Shown one piece after another: positions 1 through 5,467 of a stretch of DNA of 7,193 nucleotides. This DNA is from Methanosarcina sp. (GTDB lineage: Archaea > Halobacteriota > Methanosarcinia > Methanosarcinales > Methanosarcinaceae): positions 1-7,193 of the forward strand of contig JADGNM010000127.1 in NCBI GenBank assembly GCA_017883485.1, written 5' to 3'. The position numbers and the translations under genes are program-made. Below the pieces are notes generated by a model, which had not been told where the DNA came from, made no database searches, and saw only the letters and a list, made by a program, of their open reading frames with translations. Numbering within the stretch: the first letter of the stretch is position 1; each line of letters opens with the position of its first letter.

Positions 1-343
1 AGGCTGCTGAAAGTGTCATTAGTGCCCCGCCCCAATATGCAGACTGCGCAGCATCAACTACGCCAACGAACCAAAGGACGGCAAAGACCGCGCCCACAAT
101 GATGTTTACCAAACGATTCAGCGAATCTTTCAAGGTCATGGACAGGAAAGCCATCACCATTGGAACCAACAATAAGATTGCAAATAACATTATTAGTTCA
201 GGGCTTATTTTCTGACCTTCAGCTTCTCCTGCCATTAATTGTGCTATTATACCTGGCTCCATTAGCACCAATATCTGATGAGCTAAAAAAGCAATTGATG
301 CAAAGAGCCAAAGCACTGAAATCTTTATCCTCCAATCGTCCAA
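1..343 (-). CDS. DUF6326-like small membrane protein, partial (C-terminus off the left edge)
   Basis: Reading the minus strand from a TTG at 343 gives about 114 residues with no stop before the window ends. It begins LDDWRIKISVLWLF. Three hydrophobic segments follow: ISVLWLFASIAFLAHQILVL, ELIMLFAILLLVPMVMAF and LVNIIVGAVFAVLWFVGVV, with a fourth starting at the cut edge. The pattern, with a short loop carrying MEPGIIAQLMAGE and the segment FLSMTLKDSLNR, matches my memory of the four-helix DUF6326 family (about 140 residues, function unknown); this was not searched. No ATG is available near the start. TTG at 343 is chosen because AAGGAG lies ten bases upstream (354-359) and an in-frame stop lies just beyond. 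A CTG at 352 is possible but sits too close to that site. The plus-strand frame opposite (160-447) is a shadow. Confidence 0.6.
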   Translation of the reverse strand, partial: MDDWRIKISVLWLFASIAFLAHQILVLMEPGIIAQLMAGEAEGQKISPELIMLFAILLLVPMVMAFLSMTLKDSLNRLVNIIVGAVFAVLWFVGVVDAAQSAYWGGALMTLSAA

Positions 344-402
344 AGTCTTCAGTCTCCTTAAGGTGTTTTAAAACTAACTTTGCTAGTTTACCACACTTAC
401 CC

Positions 403-411
403 TATTATAAT
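403..411 (-). promoter_or_regulatory. candidate TATA box for the DUF6326-like gene
   Basis: The minus strand reads ATTATAATA here, preceded by an A-rich run that could act as a BRE. Transcription would begin roughly 25 bases downstream, near 380, giving a leader of about 35 bases that contains the AAGGAG at 354-359. The spacing is reasonable, but such sequence is common in AT-rich spacers. Confidence 0.3.
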
Positions 412-609
412 TTTTCCACTTTTCGCACACTCTTTTGTGTAGAATAATTGCGTATTGACAATCTCTTTTTTCATTGTCCAACTCATTTTCATCCTTATTT
501 TCGTTCGGAATGAACAATTTTTGTTAATAGTTATCTATATAGCAATCCAATCTGTTTATAAAAGTATAGATTTTAATGAAAAACGATTTATATGAAAGAG
601 TTAATCGTA

Positions 610-640
610 TACTTGACAAAAGTAATAGAAATGTCAAGTA
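610..640. repeat. nine-base perfect inverted repeat, possible operator or hairpin
   Basis: TACTTGACA at 610-618 and its exact complement TGTCAAGTA at 632-640 are separated by 13 AT-rich bases. The dyad lies about 45 bases upstream of the best TATA box for the gene at 733, so a regulator-binding site is possible. A hairpin or chance in AT-rich DNA are alternatives. Confidence 0.4.
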
Positions 641-660
641 AATGTGGGAAAAATTAATCA

Positions 661-691
661 AATCGATTAGATACGTATGTCGATTTATAGG
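661..691 (+). promoter_or_regulatory. candidate promoter (TATA box 684-691) with two adjoining palindromes
   Basis: TTTATAGG at 684-691 would place the transcription start near 710 and leave a leader of about 20 bases before the ATG at 733. Immediately upstream lie two perfect eight-base palindromes, AATCGATT (661-668) and ATACGTAT (671-678), where an archaeal activator or the BRE/TFB contact would fall. The TATA spacing is good; a role for the palindromes is inferred only from their position. Confidence 0.4.
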
Positions 692-732
692 AAAATCTTG
701 TCTTTTTGACATTAGTGTAGATAGGTAAAGTA

Positions 733-1080
733 ATGGCTATAAAACAACACAAAGAAATCGCCAAAATACAAACCATAGACATAGCTACCATCACCAGATT
801 GATAACCACTAGTACAAGAGAGTCATTGGAGTTATACAAATCAAATGTTTCTCATTCTTTATCTACTGGTTTCGATGGAAAGCAGTTTGTAATCAATTTT
901 ATCATTTATCCATATAACAATTTAGCCAGAGTTTCGATACGTGCTGAAATTGATACAGAAAAAATGGAATACAAAGCAATTAGACCAGTCACAATTGGTA
1001 TCGAAATGAATGATGAATGGGATAAGCTTTGTCATAATTTGTTGGCTATATGGCAAGATGCATGCTCAGGTAACAATTGA
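733..1080 (+). CDS. hypothetical protein, 115 residues
   Basis: I do not recognise this family. The frame opens at ATG 733 and is closed upstream by a TAG at 718-720, so no longer start exists. A weak AGGT lies six bases before the ATG. The product is soluble-looking: a polar N-terminal stretch (residues 1-45) likely to be helical, then alternating beta-like segments (GKQFVINFIIYP, ARVSIRAEI, RPVTIGIEM, about residues 50-95), and a C-terminal helix with DEWDKLCHNLLAIW. There is no signal peptide, membrane span, zinc motif or catalytic signature. Good promoter spacing upstream supports a real gene. Just before its stop, the +1-shifted frame continues with coding-like sequence (1058-1249), so this could be the front part of a longer protein interrupted by a frameshift. 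Its neighbours do not indicate a role. Confidence 0.55.
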   Translation: MAIKQHKEIAKIQTIDIATITRLITTSTRESLELYKSNVSHSLSTGFDGKQFVINFIIYPYNNLARVSIRAEIDTEKMEYKAIRPVTIGIEMNDEWDKLCHNLLAIWQDACSGNN

Positions 1081-1249
1081 CTACATCTGTGATAGTAATG
1101 AACCAGCTAGTGTCGTGACAATAATCGAACTTTTCAATGATGCTTCTTAAACCTGTGGAGCATATAGCAATAGAGAAGCTGATTCAATTAAGAGAGCCTG
1201 TGATATCGTCTTTAAGAATAGTCACACTAAAGTAAAAATTTTAGAGTGA
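1058..1249 (+). pseudogene. broken coding-like frame with an internal TAA
   Basis: In one continuous frame this stretch reads MHAQVTIDYICDSNEPAS, VVTIIELFNDAS, then TAA at 1148-1150, then TCGAYSNREADSIKRACD and IVFKNSHTKVKILE, ending at TGA 1247-1249. Both sides of the TAA look like ordinary protein, with mixed charged and hydrophobic residues and helix-like periodicity, which suggests one ancestral gene with a nonsense mutation. It starts inside the end of the preceding gene in a different frame and has no good ribosome binding site. It may instead be that gene's C-terminus displaced by a frameshift. The stop is ochre, not amber, so pyrrolysine read-through does not explain it. The protein family is not recognised. 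The evidence is compositional only. Confidence 0.35.
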
Positions 1250-1300
1250 ATTTATACCAACTTTGTAATACAAAATGTTGCTATCATGACCTGTACACTC

Positions 1301-1323
1301 AGAACCTAAGAGATTAAGGTTCT
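1301..1323. repeat. seven-base inverted repeat (possible hairpin)
   Basis: AGAACCT at 1301-1307 and AGGTTCT at 1317-1323 are exact complements around a nine-base loop. No T-run follows, so a terminator is not well supported. It lies between the broken frame and the flavoprotein promoter. Confidence 0.3.
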
Positions 1324-1382
1324 AGTTTCAAGACTTTACATGAAGACCCTAATAGGAATGCCTTGTTTTCCCAAAAATTTAG

Positions 1383-1390
1383 TTTATAAG
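1383..1390 (+). promoter_or_regulatory. TATA box of the flavoprotein pseudogene
   Basis: TTTATAAG follows an A/T-rich stretch. Transcription would begin around 1410, leaving a leader of about 30 bases that includes the strong GGAGG at 1428-1432, ten bases before ATG 1443. The promoter and ribosome site are intact although the gene is broken, so a truncated transcript may still be made. Confidence 0.5.
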
Positions 1391-1442
1391 CAGAAAAAAG
1401 ATAAAGAGTACACGAACATAATTGATTGGAGGAATCGATAAA

Positions 1443-1833
1443 ATGAAAGTTGTAGCATTTAACGGAAGTCCCAGAAAAGATGGTCGAAGCCGATGGCATT
1501 ATTCTCGCCTCTCCTACCTATTTCGCAGACCTGACCCCTGAGCTTAAAGCTCTTATTGATAGAGCAGGCTTAGTTGCCAGAGCAGATGGTGGGTTGTTCA
1601 AACGTAAGGTTGGAGCAGCCGTTGTTGCAGTAAGACGGGCTGGGTCAATTCATGTTTTTGATTCTATCAACCATTTAGTTACCGCAACCCAGATGATCAT
1701 CCCAGGATCTATAGGTTGGAACGTAGGGATGGGTCTTGCCGAAGGAGATGTAGAAAAAGATGAAGAAGGCATAAGAACCATGCAGACGCTGGGGCAGAAT
1801 ATGGCATGGATTTTGAAAAAGATAAAAACATAA
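1443..1833 (+). pseudogene. NADPH-dependent FMN reductase / iron-sulfur flavoprotein family, internally deleted and frameshifted
   Basis: The ATG at 1443 follows GGAGG and reads MKVVAFNGSPRKDG. This is the N-terminal beta strand and phosphate-binding loop (GSPRKDG) of flavodoxin-fold FMN reductases. After that the frame is lost and stops at TGA 1539-1541. Family sequence resumes one frame over at 1480 (MVEADGIILASPTYFADLTP) and runs to TAA 1833: the SPTYF flavin-contact loop, then KALIDRAG, LFKRKVGAAVVAVRRAG, a stretch with INHL and PGSIGWNVGMG, and a C-terminal helix ending MAWILKKIKT. Relatives are roughly 190-200 residues, and those with an iron-sulfur cluster carry clustered cysteines in the part missing here. 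About 70 residues between the phosphate loop and the helix before SPTYF are gone. The 117-residue downstream frame could be translated alone from ATG 1480 but would lack the FMN phosphate site, so I call it non-functional. A sequencing error cannot explain a loss this large. Confidence 0.8.
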
Positions 1834-1859
1834 ATCAAATATGCTTTTTATTTCAATAA

Positions 1860-1952
1860 TACTTTTTGCAACTGTTGCCTCTAAGAAGAGGTAACCTTAC
1901 TCCGGAAAAAATAGACAACTTTGACCGGCATTTAAAATCATCCAAACGTTAA
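1860..1952 (+). pseudogene. short orphan reading frame, possible gene 3' remnant
   Basis: A frame with no start codon reads FLQLLPLRRGNLTPEKIDNF then DRHLKSSKR and stops at TAA 1950-1952. It opens only at a TAA at 1857-1859. The LTPEKIDNFDRHL portion looks like a real charged C-terminal helix, unlike the AT-rich surroundings, so it may be the tail of a lost gene. I cannot name the family. Part of it forms the hairpin at 1874-1895. It directly follows the broken flavoprotein gene in another frame. Confidence 0.25.
1874..1895 (+). repeat. hairpin of nine base pairs with a four-base loop
   Basis: GTTGCCTCT (1874-1882) can pair with AGAGGTAAC (1887-1895) across an AAGA loop, with one G-U pair. 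It lies 41 bases after the flavoprotein stop, where a transcript end would be expected. No T-run follows directly, so an RNA-stability or processing role is as likely as termination. It overlaps the orphan frame and could be coincidental. Confidence 0.35.
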
Positions 1953-2248
1953 CTGCTAAAGTATTAGAAGTCCTCGAATGTAAATCTTTACTCATTTAAT
2001 TTTTTTAATGTTTTTTCCTATTGTCGTTTACGTTATATCTAAATATTTCAAATTCATTTATTCTTATAAAGTTATTTTATGGCATATGAAAAATATTTTA
2101 CTGTGAGAATAACAGAGAACAGAATTACAGTAGCAATTATTTACCATATACTTTAGACGTATAGCTTCAATGAAAGTGATGTATTAAAGTTTAGCATATA
2201 ACAGTAAAATAAGATTAAATTTACTAAAATTAGAGCAATGAGATTAAA
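1953..2248. other. AT-rich non-coding stretch
   Basis: No frame of credible composition is open on either strand. The stretch holds the T-tracts at 2000-2016. Near its right end begin short direct repeats of AGATTAA at 2212, 2241 and 2266, the first two extending to the 12-base AGATTAAATTTA. It probably contains the end of the transcript to its left and the upstream control region of the CNNM-type gene to its right. Confidence 0.4.
1994..2020 (+). terminator. T-rich archaeal-type terminator
   Basis: Two T-runs, of seven (2000-2006) and six (2011-2016) bases, lie downstream of the flavoprotein remnant. Archaeal RNA polymerase terminates at oligo-T tracts without needing a hairpin, so this is a plausible transcript end. 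It is about 165 bases past the stop codon. Confidence 0.4.
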
Positions 2249-2256
2249 TTTATAAG
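2249..2256 (+). promoter_or_regulatory. candidate TATA box of the CNNM-type gene
   Basis: TTTATAAG is a good archaeal TATA element. Transcription would start near 2275-2280, about 100 bases before the chosen ATG at 2378. The element is embedded in a set of AGATTAA repeats (2212, 2241 and 2266). The leader contains loosely similar strings around 2271 (AAGGCATTCGACTAAG) and 2329 (AAGGGCATCGATTAGG) whose meaning is unclear. Confidence 0.4.
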
Positions 2257-2377
2257 AAATATAACAGATTAAGGCATTCGACTAAGCTAAAGCATTTTCG
2301 ATTCGGTTTTTAAACACTGATAAGGCTTAAGGGCATCGATTAGGCATAGATGAATGTATAGAGGCTATAGACTCACA

Positions 2378-3502
2378 ATGAATGAAATAACTATCTGGAT
2401 AGTGATTATAATCTGCATGATCCAGTCTTCCATATTCGCAGGACTGACGATCGGAATTTTTGGCCTTGGGAGGCTCAAGCTTGAGATCGAGGCTGAGGCA
2501 GGTAATAAGGAAGCTGTTAAAATCTTGGAGATTCGAAGGGACTCCAATTTCCTGCTTACTACATTACTCTGGGGGAATGTAGGCATAAATGTCCTGATCG
2601 CTCTACTTACTGATTCTGTACTGACAGGAGCCTCAGCTTTCCTCTTCTCTACCTTCGTGATCACTTGCTTTGGAGAAATTGCTCCCCAGGCTTATTTTTC
2701 TCGAAACGCCCTTTCACTTGGAGCAAAGTTAACCCCTCTCATTCGCTTCTACCAGTTTATTCTCTATCCCGTAGCAAAACCAACAGCTCTTATTCTGGAC
2801 TGGTGGCTCGGAAAGGAAAAACTTGAGCTTTTCAAGGAGCAGGCTATGATGATTATGCTTGAAAAGCATATCGAATCCGGAAAATCAGACATCGGCGCTT
2901 TTGAGGGGATAGGAGCCCTGAACTTTCTTACCATAGACGACGTTAATATTTCTGATGAAGGCTCGATAATAGATCCAAGAAGTATAATCTCACTTCCTGT
3001 TGAAAATAACCGTCCGGTTTTTCCTCCTTTTAAAAGGGAGCCATCCGATCCCTTCTTGCAGAAGATAGAAGCTTCTGGGAAAAAATGGGTAGTTATTACC
3101 AGCCCCACTGGTGAGCCAGTTATGGTGCTCGATGCGGACCATTTCCTCAGGGATGCGGTCTACAAAAAAGGCCCGTTTATTCCATTATCTTATTGTCATT
3201 TTCCTGTTGTTGTATCATCTCCGAAAACAAGGCTTGAAAGAGTAATCCGGCAGTTTAAAGTATATCCACAGGACCCTGAAGACGATGTAATCGATCAGGA
3301 CCTAATTCTCTACTGGAATGAAGAAAAGAGGATTATAACAGGTTCGGACATTTTGGGTCGTCTGCTACGTGGAATTGTAGTTGAGTGCGAGGGATCAACA
3401 GAATGTGAGAGACCTGCTCCGACTTCCAGACACGAAGCTCTCAGAAGGACAACTTTGAGAAGAAAAATTAGAAAAGAAAGTGACGAACAGGGAAAGGAGT
3501 GA
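2378..3502 (+). CDS. DUF21/CNNM (CorB/CorC-like) membrane protein
   Basis: A 374-residue membrane protein of the CNNM/CorC type, a family tied to Mg2+ (and Co2+) transport or efflux at the cytoplasmic membrane. Residues 1-145 form the DUF21 transmembrane domain: helix 1 at 4-30 with the small-residue run SSIFAGLTIGIFGL, a pair of helices around 57-106 carrying N67 and N71 in LLWGNVGIN, the conserved GEIAP motif at 99-103, and a helix at 117-141. In characterised CorC proteins, Ser, Asn and Glu residues in this domain bind Mg2+. Residues 150-335 correspond to the linker and CBS-pair region but match it only loosely (ALNFLTIDDVNISD, VVITSPTGEPVMVLDADHFL, DQDLILYWNEEKRIITGSDI). The tail (351-368) is very basic. 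I chose ATG 2378 because the helix begins right after it and GAGG lies at 2361-2364; an in-frame ATG at 2354 would add eight residues. It converges with the SagB-type gene. The ion specificity cannot be read from the sequence. Confidence 0.8.
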   Translation: MNEITIWIVIIICMIQSSIFAGLTIGIFGLGRLKLEIEAEAGNKEAVKILEIRRDSNFLLTTLLWGNVGINVLIALLTDSVLTGASAFLFSTFVITCFGEIAPQAYFSRNALSLGAKLTPLIRFYQFILYPVAKPTALILDWWLGKEKLELFKEQAMMIMLEKHIESGKSDIGAFEGIGALNFLTIDDVNISDEGSIIDPRSIISLPVENNRPVFPPFKREPSDPFLQKIEASGKKWVVITSPTGEPVMVLDADHFLRDAVYKKGPFIPLSYCHFPVVVSSPKTRLERVIRQFKVYPQDPEDDVIDQDLILYWNEEKRIITGSDILGRLLRGIVVECEGSTECERPAPTSRHEALRRTTLRRKIRKESDEQGKE

Positions 3503-3528
3503 ACGAAGAATAGGAAAAGGAATAAAAT
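3503..3528 (-). terminator. pyrimidine-rich end of the SagB-type transcript
   Basis: The 26 bases between the two convergent stop codons read, on the minus strand, as a T/C-rich run with ATTTTATT and CCTTTTCC, suited to archaeal termination of the SagB-type gene. On the plus strand the gap has no T-run, so CNNM transcripts may extend into antisense of the neighbouring gene. Confidence 0.3.
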
Positions 3529-5211
3529 TTACTCTTCGTATGCAGGAAGAGTTATTACGCCGATTTCCTGAAGCGGTGAGCCCATAACAAAATGGTAGAG
3601 ATCCTGGTATTCAAGCCCATTAAGCCCAAGGGTCTCATGCACAGGATCATCAAAAAAGCATCCTATCCCGCAGCCTCTCAGGCCATTTGCTTCAGCTTCA
3701 AGGTAAAGAAGCTGTCCCAGAATTCCGCATTCTCTGAAAAGATAAGGGTATATCCAGGAGCCGAACTTATTCAGAGGTTCCTCGAATTCCGAGAGCATGC
3801 AGGCAGTAAAACAGGCATCTGCAGCCTTTCGCTGGCCGCAGGAAAGCTGGGCTGCAAAATCATACAATGTTTCTTCCATAAGCAGATAAAACTCAAAGTC
3901 GAGAGGACAATTCTGAGGTTTATCCCAAAGAAAATCCGGCCTTATGGCAGCTTTAAATCTCTCCTTTTCCGCAGGCTTGCGAAGGAAAATATAAAGGCCT
4001 GGAAGGAGATCCTTTACTCTGTTTACAAAAAGAAGCAGGTGCGTAAAAGAACCATAAGCAAGAGTATTAAAAATGGGGTTTCTCCCAGGAAGGGTCTTCT
4101 GCAGTATTTGGTAAAAAGTTTCATTCTCCATGTATGCGCTGTTATCCATCTCAATGGCGCTTCTCCTTTCACGAATAACTTTGCGCAGGGGAGGAATTTC
4201 GAGATCTGACTTGACACTGGACTTAACAATAATATCGTTAACCTTGAGGTGCGAAACGACGTGCATTTCAGGCGCTAGCTCCCGCTTTTTCTCCAGATAA
4301 TCGGTCTCTCTCTTTCGGGTTGCTGAGGCAGCTTTTTCAATTCCAATCCACTCAACATGCCTCGGACTCAAACTACTAGGGGCCCCTTTCCAGGAAACGC
4401 TTTTCAAAGCAGAAATTGCAGCAGAAGAAACCTTGCCTGCGGTACAGGTCTCTCCTGCCGGATAGACTGCAAGCAGACAGGCAGGTTCTTCTTTTTCAGG
4501 CCCACTTCTTCCGGAGATACCAAGAAGTTCTGCAAGTTCCTCGGAACCCATATCCGCAAGAAGGCTTGTTTTCCAGCCGAGCCCGGCAGCCGCAAAAGTC
4601 AGGGCAGCAATCGCATGTCCTATGTCATGATTGGCATATCGGAAAGCTCGAAGACCGTATTTCCAGGAGACTCTCCAGTAAATTGAGGTTAAACCCACAA
4701 AAAATGCACCTTCCGGAAAGCCGGAACTTAGCAATTCCCAGATCTCCGGAGAAAACTCTGCCCTTAATTCAAGGGCGTGAGGTAAAGGAGCGTAGTGGCA
4801 TACAGAAGGACTTTTCAGCAATTCTTGGATAGGACCGGAAAGAAGGTAAACTTCTGTAGGATGAAGGTTTCCACTTGACGGGTTGACGCGAAGGGGCCAT
4901 TTTGTAGCACCTGCCTGTCTCCAGGCCGAAATGGCAAAGCTGTCAAAAAAAAGTCTGGAAATATTTTCTTTATTCATCTCTGAAAGCTTGAGTTCCTCTG
5001 GAGTGAAAGCCTGTTCATAGGCAGGAAAGACTTCAGCTTCTGTTTGTTCTTCACTCCATTTTTCCAGAAGTAAAAGTTGAGTTCCGGAATAACTCAAAAA
5101 CAGATCCGGTTTGATTAGCATATCCGGCAGTTGAGGATGCGGAGCATAAGCTTTGAAGTTGTGCTTACTTGCCTGATGATAAGCCACTATAGTTTCAAGT
5201 TCTTCTTTCAT
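3529..5211 (-). CDS. SagB/ThcOx-type dehydrogenase, tandem nitroreductase domains
   Basis: A 560-residue cytoplasmic protein with two nitroreductase-fold domains, the layout of long SagB/ThcOx-type proteins. Family members use FMN; those in azole-peptide clusters oxidise thiazolines and oxazolines to azoles after a YcaO cyclase. Domain 1 (about 85-255) has the FMN-binding strand LRVNPSSGNLHPTEVYLL (107-124), then WKYGLRAFRYANHDIGHA (183-200) followed by a small-residue helix and GLGW. K184-Y185 matches the Lys-Tyr pair reported as catalytic in McbC-type oxidases. Domain 2 (about 340-555) has RERRSAIEMD (347-356), YPYLFRECGILGQLLYLEAE (488-507) and a cysteine-containing GCGIGCFFDDP (513-523). 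A charged linker (295-335) joins them. The start is firm: AGGTG (5219-5223) lies seven bases before the ATG. No YcaO, precursor peptide or transporter is in the window, so the substrate is unknown and a role in modified-peptide synthesis is only one possibility. Confidence 0.85.
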   Translation of the reverse strand: MKEELETIVAYHQASKHNFKAYAPHPQLPDMLIKPDLFLSYSGTQLLLLEKWSEEQTEAEVFPAYEQAFTPEELKLSEMNKENISRLFFDSFAISAWRQAGATKWPLRVNPSSGNLHPTEVYLLSGPIQELLKSPSVCHYAPLPHALELRAEFSPEIWELLSSGFPEGAFFVGLTSIYWRVSWKYGLRAFRYANHDIGHAIAALTFAAAGLGWKTSLLADMGSEELAELLGISGRSGPEKEEPACLLAVYPAGETCTAGKVSSAAISALKSVSWKGAPSSLSPRHVEWIGIEKAASATRKRETDYLEKKRELAPEMHVVSHLKVNDIIVKSSVKSDLEIPPLRKVIRERRSAIEMDNSAYMENETFYQILQKTLPGRNPIFNTLAYGSFTHLLLFVNRVKDLLPGLYIFLRKPAEKERFKAAIRPDFLWDKPQNCPLDFEFYLLMEETLYDFAAQLSCGQRKAADACFTACMLSEFEEPLNKFGSWIYPYLFRECGILGQLLYLEAEANGLRGCGIGCFFDDPVHETLGLNGLEYQDLYHFVMGSPLQEIGVITLPAYEE

Positions 5212-5218
5212 AACAAGG

Positions 5219-5223
5219 CACCT
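5219..5223 (-). promoter_or_regulatory. ribosome binding site of the SagB-type gene
   Basis: The minus strand reads AGGTG seven bases before the ATG at 5211, a good match to the archaeal 16S rRNA 3' end. It supports this start over internal methionines. Confidence 0.55.
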
Positions 5224-5409
5224 GCCAATAAATGGATAACTGAGAAGTCTGAAATTGCCAGCATGTAAGAGTAATGTTTGGGTCTTAAAGAGTTGTGTTT
5301 GATATCTTGAGAGTCAGATTTGAATTCTTATGTTTTTTCAAACCCGAGTACGGTTTTCCCGAAGCATCTGAGTTGAGTCTGAACTCCAGAGATCACTAAT
5401 GGATTATAG

Positions 5410-5451
5410 CCCATTAAGATATACGCCTTTAACCCATTAAGACATACGCCT
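5410..5451. repeat. 19-base direct repeat, two copies with one mismatch
   Basis: CCCATTAAGATATACGCCT (5410-5428) recurs as CCCATTAAGACATACGCCT (5433-5451) with a 23-base period. If the TATA box at 5456-5464 is used, both copies fall at or just past the start point of the SagB-type transcript, where a repressor site or leader element could sit. TAATGG at 5397-5402 also pairs with CCATTA at 5411-5416. Confidence 0.6.
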
Positions 5452-5455
5452 GAAA

Positions 5456-5464
5456 ATTATAAAT
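5456..5464 (-). promoter_or_regulatory. candidate TATA box of the SagB-type gene
   Basis: The minus strand reads ATTTATAAT, the best TATA match in the 339-base spacer. Transcription would start near 5430, giving a leader of about 220 bases. Long leaders are known in Methanosarcina. Direct repeats flank the box on both sides. A less good TATAATCC on the same strand at 5401-5408 would give a leader about 55 bases shorter. Confidence 0.4.
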
Positions 5465-5467
5465 AAC

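Larger units (their letters stand above)
448..732. other. AT-rich intergenic region with several dyads and TATA-like boxes
   Basis: This spacer lies between the divergent DUF6326-like gene and the hypothetical gene at 733. I see no credible gene on either strand; the minus-strand frames here are low-complexity shadows. It holds TATA-like strings at about 553-560 (TTTATAAA), 586-593 (TTTATATG) and 684-691 (TTTATAGG). It also holds a hairpin-capable GACAAT/ATTGTC pair (457-462 and 473-478), a nine-base perfect dyad (610-640) and two eight-base palindromes (661-668 and 671-678). The word TTGACA or its complement occurs at 455, 613, 632 and 706. Confidence 0.5.

Noticed and set aside
160..447. 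95-residue plus-strand frame
   Set aside because: It lies opposite the DUF6326-like membrane protein, which has the better family match and ribosome site; its second half is an AT-rich spacer.
524..839. Two minus-strand frames of about 61 residues
   Set aside because: Low-complexity hydrophobic translations of AT-rich DNA; one overlaps the better-supported gene at 733.
1148..1150. Pyrrolysine read-through to explain the in-frame stop
   Set aside because: The codon is TAA; pyrrolysine is encoded by TAG.
2365..3108. Minus-strand frames of 99 and 114 residues
   Set aside because: Antisense to the CNNM-type gene, whose membrane helices and GEIAP motif establish the coding strand.
3592..4229. 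205-residue plus-strand and 68-residue minus-strand frames
   Set aside because: Both lie within the SagB-type gene in other frames and have arbitrary composition with no family resemblance.
4357..4832. Overlapping plus-strand frames of 109 and 138 residues and a minus-strand frame of 63
   Set aside because: Shadows of the SagB-type gene's linker and first domain; rich in Arg, Gln and Cys with no domain pattern.
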